64,000 nucleotides of DNA, from the NCBI RefSeq assembly GCF_030463535.1, contig NC_132881.1, forward strand, positions 10,896,526-10,960,525, in the 5' to 3' direction. Positions within the stretch are counted from its first letter, which is position 1. Every line of letters starts with the position of its first letter. The stretch is from Salminus brasiliensis. Its lineage: Eukaryota > Chordata > Actinopteri > Characiformes > Bryconidae. The notes under the pieces were generated by a model. It was not told the origin of the DNA and made no database searches. It saw only the letters and a list, made by a program, of their open reading frames with translations. Position numbers and translations under genes: made by a program. Positions 57,537 through 64,000 of the stretch are shown piece after piece.

Positions 57537-58059
57537 CTACCTTACTAGTTTTCTATATCAATACAATGTAGCTTCAGGCAAACTCAAAAACATTCTCTTG
57601 CATACAAACTTCACACAGACAGCAAAAACAACTTCCCTGATTAGGAACCTCTGCATTTTCCAGAAACAAATAACATCAACTCTGAAAGCTTGTCTCAATT
57701 GCTTAAACCTATCATATACATGTACAGAGTACTAGACCTTGTCACGCAGAATGTACACACAAAACTTAGCATCTTTTGTTTACCCTTCAGGTTCCGTTTA
57801 AACATCTTTTAATGGATCAGTAAACATCATTCTGATTCAGAAAAGGCTAAAATCCTACATTTCAAACTGCTTCATCTCACTTTTCAAAAATACATGCAGA
57901 ATCTTCTGCAGCACAAATATGTTCCAATACCCCAACATCAAACAGAATATTTCTGAAAGTTTGAAATTGCTATTAATTAGGTAAAAAGACTAGAGAAAAT
58001 CTTGCAAATAAAAGTACAAAAAGGTAGTAGACAGAGCTATAAAGAAGAGGAAACACTCT

Positions 58060-58149
58060 CGACTCTGGTGGGATTCGAACCCACAACCTTTGAATTGCTC
58101 CAGCTATTTATCTAGAAGTCCAATGCGCTATCCATTGCGCCACAGAGCC
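58060..58149 (-). tRNA. tRNA-Arg(TCT), copy 9, intact
   Basis: As copy 7 but with T loop TTCGAAT. All stems pair. Confidence 0.92.
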
Positions 58150-58385
58150 CAGACGAAGAAACTGGTTCCTTGGCCAACCTTCCTATAAAATAACAGTAGT
58201 GCTGCTAATATTTGAGGCAAATAATAAATTTACTATGCATATGTAAATCCCAGTGGTCTGATGATTATCTGCAAGTCTAAGCACACACCAAAGCTCTGCA
58301 TACTGTTAGTCATAGTCTGACGCCAATAAAAAAAGGGTTGATTTACTCATTGTAGCAGTTACTGATTAAAGATTACCCAAGGAAA

Positions 58386-58459
58386 AGGCACCGCTGGGAT
58401 GCGAACCCAGGATCTCCTGTTTACTAGACAGGCGCTATAACCAACTAAGCCACGGCACC
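58386..58459 (-). tRNA. tRNA-Thr(AGT), copy 9, T-loop variant
   Basis: The acceptor GGTGCCG/CGGTGCC pairs with two wobbles and the anticodon arm is normal. The T loop is TTCGCAT (A58 to C). TTTT terminator directly downstream. Type B member of the dimer. Function is doubtful because of position 58. Confidence 0.6.
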
Positions 58460-58982
58460 CTACCTGACTGGTTTTCTATATCAACACAATATAGCTTCAG
58501 GCAAACTCAAAAACATTCTCTTGCATACAAACTTCACACAGACAGCAAAAACAACTTCCCTGATTAGGAACCTCTGCATTTTCCAGAAACAAATAACATC
58601 AACTCTGAAAGCTTGTCTCAATTGCTTAAACCTATCATATACATGTACAGAGTACTAGACCTTGTCACGCAGAATGTACACACAAAACTTAGCATCTTTT
58701 GTTTACCCTTCAGGTTCCGTTTAAACATCTTTTAATGGATCAGTAAACATCATTCTGATTCAGAAAAGGCTAAAATCCTACATTTCAAACTGCTTCATCT
58801 CACTTTTCAAAAATACATGCAGAATCTTCTGCAGCACAAATATGTTCCAATACCCCAACATCAAACAGAATATTTCTGAAAGTTTGAAATTGCTATTAAT
58901 TAGGTAAAAAGACTAGAGAAAATCTTGCAAATAAAAGTACAAAAAGGTAGTAGACAGAGCTATAAAGAAGAGGAAACACTCT

Positions 58983-59072
58983 CGACTCTGGTGGGACTCG
59001 AACCCACAACCTTTGAATTGCTCCAGCTATTTATCTAGAAGTCCAATGCGCTATCCATTGCGCCACAGAGCC
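58983..59072 (-). tRNA. tRNA-Arg(TCT), copy 10, intact
   Basis: Identical to copy 7 in arms and intron. Confidence 0.92.
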
Positions 59073-59308
59073 CAGGCGAAGAAACTGGTTCCTTGGCCAA
59101 CCTTCCTATAAAATAACAGTACTGCTGCTAATATTTGAGGCAAATAATAAATTTACTATGCATATGTAAATCACAGTGGTCTGATGATTATCTGCAAGTC
59201 TAAGCACACACCAAAGCTCTGCATACTGTTAGTCATAGTCTGACGCCAATAAAAAAAGGGTTGATTTACTCATTGTAGCAGTTACTGATTAAAGATTACC
59301 CAAGGAAA

Positions 59309-59382
59309 AGGCACAGCTGGGATGCGAACCCAGAATCTCCTGTTTACTAGACAGGCGCTATAACCAACTAAGCCACGGCGCC
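59309..59382 (-). pseudogene. tRNA-Thr(AGT), copy 10, T-loop variant
   Basis: As Thr copy 8 (A58 to C, 6:67 mismatch), with one more variable-loop change (GATTCTGGG). Confidence 0.65.
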
Positions 59383-59905
59383 CTACCTTACTAGTTTTCT
59401 ATATCAATACAATGTAGCTTCAGGCAAACTCAAAAACATTCTCTTGCATACAAACTTCACACAGACAGCAAAAACAACTTCCCTGATTAGGAACCTCTGC
59501 ATTTTCCAGAAACAAATAACATCAACTCTGAAAGCTTGTCTCAATTGCTTAAACCTATCATATACATGTACAGAGTACTAGACCTTGTCACGCAGAATGT
59601 ACACACAAAACTTAGCATCTTTTGTTTACCCTTCAGGTTCCGTTTAAACATCTTTTAATGGATCAGTAAACATCATTCTGATTCAGAAAAGGCTAAAATC
59701 CTACATTTCAAACTGCTTCATCTCACTTTTCAAAAATACATGCAGAATCTTCTGCAGCACAAATATGTTCCAATACCCCAACATCAAACAGAATATTTCT
59801 GAAAGTTTGAAATTGCTATTAATTAGGTAAAAAGACTAGAGAAAATCTTGCAAATAAAAGTACAAAAAGGTAGTAGACAGAGCTATAAAGAAGAGGAAAC
59901 ACTCT

Positions 59906-59995
59906 CGACTCTGGTGGGACTCGAACCCACAACCTTTGAATTGCTCCAGCTATTTATCTAGAAGCCCAATGCGCTATCCATTGCGCCACAGAGCC
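59906..59995 (-). tRNA. tRNA-Arg(TCT), copy 11
   Basis: As copy 7 except A31 to G, which leaves a G-U pair at the base of the anticodon loop. Probably functional. Confidence 0.85.
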
Positions 59996-60231
59996 CAGGT
60001 GAAGAAACTGGTTCCTTGGCCAACCTTCCTATAAAATAACAGTAGTGCTGCTAATATTTGAGGCAAATAATAAATTTACTATGCATATGTAAATCCCAGT
60101 GGTCTGATGATTATCTGCAAGTCTAAGCACACACCAAAGCTCTGCATACTGTTAGTCATAGTCTGACGCCAATAAAAAAAGGGTTGATTTACTCATTGTA
60201 GCAGTTACTGATTAAAGATTACCCAAGGAAA

Positions 60232-60305
60232 AGGCACCGCTGGGATGCGAACCCAGGATCTCCTGTTTACTAGACAGGCGCTATAACCAACTAAGCCACG
60301 GCACC
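60232..60305 (-). tRNA. tRNA-Thr(AGT), copy 11, T-loop variant
   Basis: As Thr copy 9: good acceptor and anticodon arms, A58 to C in the T loop. Confidence 0.6.
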
Positions 60306-60828
60306 CTACCTGACTGGTTTTCTATATCAACACAATATAGCTTCAGGCAAACTCAAAAACATTCTCTTGCATACAAACTTCACACAGACAGCAAAAACAA
60401 CTTCCCTGATTAGGAACCTCTGCATTTTCCAGAAACAAATAACATCAACTCTGAAAGCTTGTCTCAATTGCTTAAACCTATCATATACATGTACAGAGTA
60501 CTAGACCTTGTCACGCAGAATGTACACACAAAACTTAGCATCTTTTGTTTACCCTTCAGGTTCCGTTTAAACATCTTTTAATGGATCAGTAAACATCATT
60601 CTGATTCAGAAAAGGCTAAAATCCTACATTTCAAACTGCTTCATCTCACTTTTCAAAAATACATGCAGAATCTTCTGCAGCACAAATATGTTCCAATACC
60701 CCAACATCAAACAGAATATTTCTGAAAGTTTGAAATTGCTATTAATTAGGTAAAAAGACTAGAGAAAATCTTGCAAATAAAAGTACAAAAAGGTAGTAGA
60801 CAGAGCTATAAAGAAGAGGAAACACTCT

Positions 60829-60918
60829 CGACTCTGGTGGGACTCGAACCCACAACCTTTGAATTGCTCCAGCTATTTATCTAGAAGTCCAATGCACTAT
60901 CCATTGCGCCACAGAGCC
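60829..60918 (-). tRNA. tRNA-Arg(TCT), copy 12
   Basis: As copy 7 except C23 to T, giving one G-U pair in the D stem. Probably functional. Confidence 0.85.
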
Positions 60919-61154
60919 CAGACGAAGAAACTGGTTCCTTGGCCAACCTTCCTATAAAATAACAGTACTGCTGCTAATATTTGAGGCAAATAATAAATTT
61001 ACTATGCATATGTAAATCACAGTGGTCTGATGATTATCTGCAAGTCTAAGCACACACCAAAGCTCTGCATACTGTTAGTCATAGTCTGACGCCAATAAAA
61101 AAAGGGTTGATTTACTCATTGTAGCAGTTACTGATTAAAGATTACCCAAGGAAA

Positions 61155-61228
61155 AGGCACAGCTGGGATGCGAAACCAGAATCTCCTGTTTACTAGACAG
61201 GCGCTATAACCAACTAAGCCACGGCGCC
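61155..61228 (-). pseudogene. tRNA-Thr(AGT), copy 12, damaged
   Basis: As Thr copy 8 with an additional G53 to T in the T stem (CTGGT). A58 is C and 6:67 is mismatched. Confidence 0.7.
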
Positions 61229-61751
61229 CTACCTTACTAGTTTTCTATATCAATACAATGTAGCTTCAGGCAAACTCAAAAACATTCTCTTGCATACAAA
61301 CTTCACACAGACAGCAAAAACAACTTCCCTGATTAGGAACCTCTGCATTTTCCAGAAACAAATAACATCAACTCTGAAAGCTTGTCTCAATTGCTTAAAC
61401 CTATCATATACATGTACAGAGTACTAGACCTTGTCACGCAGAATGTACACACAAAACTTAGCATCTTTTGTTTACCCTTCAGGTTCCGTTTAAACATCTT
61501 TTAATGGATCAGTAAACATCATTCTGATTCAGAAAAGGCTAAAATCCTACATTTCAAACTGCTTCATCTCACTTTTCAAAAATACATGCAGAATCTTCTG
61601 CAGCACAAATATGTTCCAATACCCCAACATCAAACAGAATATTTCTGAAAGTTTGAAATTGCTATTAATTAGGTAAAAAGACTAGAGAAAATCTTGCAAA
61701 TAAAAGTACAAAAAGGTAGTAGACAGAGCTATAAAGAAGAGGAAACACTCT

Positions 61752-61841
61752 CGACTCTGGTGGGACTCGAACCCACAACCTTTGAATTGCTCCAGCTACT
61801 TATCTAGAAGTCCAATGCGCTATTCATTGCGCCACAGAGCC
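61752..61841 (-). tRNA. tRNA-Arg(TCT), copy 13, D-loop variant
   Basis: As copy 7 except the D loop reads AATGAATA, so G19, which pairs with C56, is A. The intron is GATAAGTAGCTGGAGCA. Confidence 0.7.
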
Positions 61842-62076
61842 CAGGCGAAGAAACTGGTTCCTTGGCCAACCTTCCTATAAAATAACAGTAGTGCTGCTAA
61901 TATTTGAGGCAAATAATAAATTTACTATGCATATGTAAATCCCAGTGGTCTGATGATTATCTGCAAGTCTAAGCACACACCAAAGCTCTGCATACTGTTA
62001 GTCATAGTCTTACGCCAATAAAAAAGGGTTGATTTACTCATTGTAGCAGTTACTGATTAAAGATTACCCAAGGAAA

Positions 62077-62150
62077 AGGCACCGCTGGGATTCGAACCCA
62101 GGATCTCCTGTTTACTAGACAGGCGCTATAACCAACTAAGCCGCTGCACC
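62077..62150 (-). tRNA. tRNA-Thr(AGT), copy 13, variant
   Basis: The T loop is canonical TTCGAAT and the anticodon arm is normal. The 5' strand GGTGCAG mismatches at 6:67, and T8 is C. TTTT terminator present. Confidence 0.6.
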
Positions 62151-62673
62151 CTACCTGACTGGTTTTCTATATCAACACAATATAGCTTCAGGCAAACTCA
62201 AAAACATTCTCTTGCATACAAACTTCACACAGACAGCAAAAACAACTTCCCTGATTAGGAACCTCTGCATTTTCCAGAAACAAATAACATCAACTCTGAA
62301 AGCTTTTCTCAATTACTTAAACCTAACATATACATGTACAGAGTACTAGACCTTGTCACGCAGAATGTACACACAAAACTTAGCATCTTTTGTTTACCCT
62401 TCAGGTTCTGTTTAAACATCTTTTAATGGATCAGCAAACATCATTCTGATTCAGAAAAGGCTAAAATCCTACATTTCAAACTGCTTCATCTCACTTTTCA
62501 CAAATACATGCAGAATCTTCTGCAGCACAAATATGTTCCAATACCCCAACATCAAAGAGAATATTTCTGAAAGTTTGAAATTGCTATTAATTAGGTAAAA
62601 AGACTAGAGAAAATCTTGCAAATAAAAGTACAAAAAGGTAGTAGACAGAGCTATAAAGAAGAGGAAACACTCT

Positions 62674-62763
62674 AGACTCTGGTGGGACTCAAACCCACAA
62701 CCTTTGAATTGCTCCAGCTATTTATCTAGAAGTCCAATGCGCTATCCATTGCGCCACAGAGCC
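62674..62763 (-). pseudogene. tRNA-Arg(TCT), copy 14, T-loop damaged
   Basis: The T loop is TTTGAGT (C56 to T) and the discriminator is T. Other arms and intron follow the consensus. Confidence 0.65.
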
Positions 62764-62998
62764 CAGGTGAAGAAGTTGGTTCCTTGGTCAACCTTCCTAT
62801 AAAATAACAGTAGTGCTGCTAATATTTGAGGCAAATAATAAATTTACTATGCATATGTAAATCCCAGTGGTCTGATGATTATCTGCAAGTCAAAGCACAC
62901 ACCAAAGCTCTGCATACTGTTAGTCATAGTCTGACACCAATAAAAAAGGGTTGATTTACTCATTGTAGCAGTTACTGATTAAAGATTACCAAAGGAAA

Positions 62999-63049
62999 AG
63001 GCACCGCTGGGATTCCAAGCCAGGATCTCCTGTTTACTAGATAGGCGCT
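62999..63049 (-). pseudogene. tRNA-Thr, copy 14, cut by a gypsy LTR
   Basis: The 3' half (acceptor strand, T arm, anticodon arm with CTAGTAA) is present and then stops at GGCGCT, where the LTR begins. The D arm and 5' acceptor strand are missing from the window. The T loop is also altered (TTGGAAT). Confidence 0.85.
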
Positions 63050-63254
63050 TGTTGTGTTGACTTGTCGTTCAGAGTCAGACATTAACCACACACGATTATG
63101 GAACAGAGAGCTTACTATTTTGTTTATTCTTCCCCTCCTTTCCTCTCTTCTTTCTCTTACCTCAAACAGTCCACTAGTGCCCCCCAGTGTCCTAAATCCG
63201 TAACAACGAATTTGTTTAATATATGCATTAAACACATTGCATATGGACACAACA
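63050..63254 (-). mobile_element. 3' LTR of a Ty3/gypsy retrotransposon
   Basis: On the minus strand the LTR starts TGTTGTGTCC and ends GTCAACACAACA, 205 bp. It contains AATAAA (plus 63,123-63,128). A purine-rich tract, AAGAGGGAAGA, lies directly upstream in sense orientation (plus 63,255-63,265). The other LTR and the second target duplication lie outside the window. Confidence 0.8.
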
Positions 63255-63265
63255 TCTTCCCTCTT
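63255..63265 (-). other. Polypurine tract of the gypsy element
   Basis: AAGAGGGAAGA on the minus strand abuts the LTR, the position where plus-strand DNA priming occurs in this class. Confidence 0.7.
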
Positions 63266-63367
63266 GAACAAAGAATACTTCTTGTAACTCAGAAGAACCT
63301 GACAGTATTATTAATGTAACAGTAACACTTTAACTAAAACCTGAATATTGTAAATCACATTTTATGA

Positions 63368-64000
63368 TCATTCCATAACAAAATCTTTAGTCCAGCTAGG
63401 GGCATTTCTTATTCTGACAGGTCTGGACTGGCTAACCGAGTCAGAGTTAGTTATTTGGTCAGTCCCTGTATCAGTACAGTCCATTGCCCTATCAGAATCC
63501 ACATCTGTGCTCAAGTTGGGAAGTACGGACAGATGTGAGGAGTTCCAGGTTCTTCCATCATCCAACAAGTATGTATCCGGTCCTTTCTTTGTCACGATAG
63601 TTCTAGGTTTAGAAAACTTCAGTTCTCCTTTCTTCACTTTCCATGGTTTCCTCACCCTCACTTTGTCACCAGGCCGGAAGTTGGAAGACTTGGCATGTCT
63701 TTGCTGATCGGTGTACGCTTTCATTTTCTGTTGTTTACTCCCCACTCTTTCTCGCATCGCTTTCTTCTCTGTTAGTGGGGCAGGCATATCGATCACCTGT
63801 AGCTTTGTTCTCATTCGCCGGCCATGGAGCAGTTCTGATGGGGATACTCCAGTGGTTGAATGAGGAGTTGCTCTGTAGTCCCTCAGGTAAGTTCTCAGGA
63901 ATGACTTCCAGGGTTCTCCTTGAATGGATGCAGTCTGTAAGCAGTCCTTAACGCTTCTGTTGAATCTCTCAACTTCTCCATTAGCTCTTGGGTAGTACAC
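63368..64000 (-). CDS. Ty3/gypsy Pol polyprotein, integrase C-terminal part (partial)
   Basis: The 210-codon frame is open at the window edge and ends with a stop at 63,368; the protein begins beyond the window. YYPRANGEVERFN carries the catalytic Glu of the DDE integrase core (E at about residue 11 of the visible part). YRATPHSTTGVSPSELL is the conserved segment after it in gypsy integrases, and PGDKVRVRKP belongs to the C-terminal beta-rich domain. No frameshift or stop interrupts it, so the element may be young. The clade is not certain; it resembles the fish elements often labelled K02A2.6-like. Confidence 0.9.
   Translation of the reverse strand: MYYPRANGEVERFNRSVKDCLQTASIQGEPWKSFLRTYLRDYRATPHSTTGVSPSELLHGRRMRTKLQVIDMPAPLTEKKAMRERVGSKQQKMKAYTDQQRHAKSSNFRPGDKVRVRKPWKVKKGELKFSKPRTIVTKKGPDTYLLDDGRTWNSSHLSVLPNLSTDVDSDRAMDCTDTGTDQITNSDSVSQSRPVRIRNAPSWTKDFVME

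Larger units (their letters stand above)
50024..63049 (-). repeat. tRNA-Arg/tRNA-Thr tandem array, 923-bp period
   Basis: Fourteen units follow one another with starts 922 to 924 bp apart. Each contains a 90-nt tRNA-Arg(TCT), then (in plus coordinates) a 236-nt spacer, a 74-nt tRNA-Thr(AGT) and a 523-nt spacer; both tRNAs are on the minus strand. The spacers are about as similar between units as the tRNAs are, showing recent amplification or homogenisation. ORFs of 60 to 138 codons in the spacers recur only because the spacers do. From about 57 to 62 kb alternate units are more alike than neighbours, giving a 1,846-bp dimer. The array begins against an L2-like LINE and ends at a gypsy LTR. 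Confidence 0.97.

Noticed and set aside
63098-63951. Plus-strand frames over the gypsy element
   Set aside because: Antisense to the integrase frame and the LTR.

Overview
The window looks like accessory DNA from a teleost fish nuclear genome. The evidence is a fish-type Rex1/Babar-like LINE, an L2/Maui-like LINE, an L1/Tx1-type endonuclease fragment, a Tc1 transposon, hAT-type elements with 8-bp target duplications, a tRNA-derived SINE and a Ty3/gypsy integrase. The tRNA genes are eukaryotic, and tRNA-Arg(TCT) carries an intron. A precise species cannot be read from the sequence. No intact conventional protein-coding gene was found.

Region 1 (1 to 28,550) is a huge tandem array, roughly 180 units by my estimate. 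The basic unit is about 138 bp: a 55-nt intron-like part (GTAGGTGA donor, TTGAC branch-like site about 21 nt before a pyrimidine-rich CAG acceptor) followed by an exon-like part of mostly 83 or 85 nt. The array is built of nested segmental duplications. It has carried a 5'-truncated Rex1-like LINE along with it: two large copies (19,001 and 21,750) and a 63-bp footprint (16,226). Toward its right edge the exon-like parts become longer and more divergent while the splice signals persist. The array ends in what looks like a last exon with a 3' UTR and two AATAAA signals (28,551 to 29,603).

Region 2 (29.6 to 47 kb) is AT-rich intergenic DNA full of transposons. It contains several decayed copies of that last exon, mostly on the opposite strand (35.9, 39.6 to 40.3, 40.9 to 41.3, 45.2 and 46.1 to 46.5 kb), inside a partly duplicated block (about 30.4 to 38.9 kb against 42.9 to 45.3 kb). 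Insertions here include a Tc1 relic, two non-autonomous hAT elements, a MITE with fragments at equivalent places in the duplicates, a SINE, a probable solo LTR and an L1/Tx1-type LINE fragment.

Region 3 (47.8 to 50.0 kb) is an L2/Maui-like LINE on the minus strand, split by a 533-bp solo LTR with a 4-bp CAGT duplication.

Region 4 (50.0 to 63.05 kb) is a second tandem array with a 923-bp period. Each unit has one minus-strand tRNA-Arg(TCT) with a 17-nt intron and one minus-strand tRNA-Thr(AGT). There are 14 Arg and 13 full-length Thr copies plus two Thr fragments. Central Arg copies look intact and edge copies are decayed. Most Thr copies carry T-loop changes, one has anticodon ACT, and one Arg copy has anticodon TTT. 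A 1,846-bp dimeric period is visible from about 57 to 62 kb. The array ends where a Ty3/gypsy retrotransposon (LTR 63,050 to 63,254, integrase to the window edge) begins inside the last tRNA-Thr.

The two arrays are the most unusual content: one multiplies a self-contained exon/intron cassette, the other multiplies a two-tRNA cassette.
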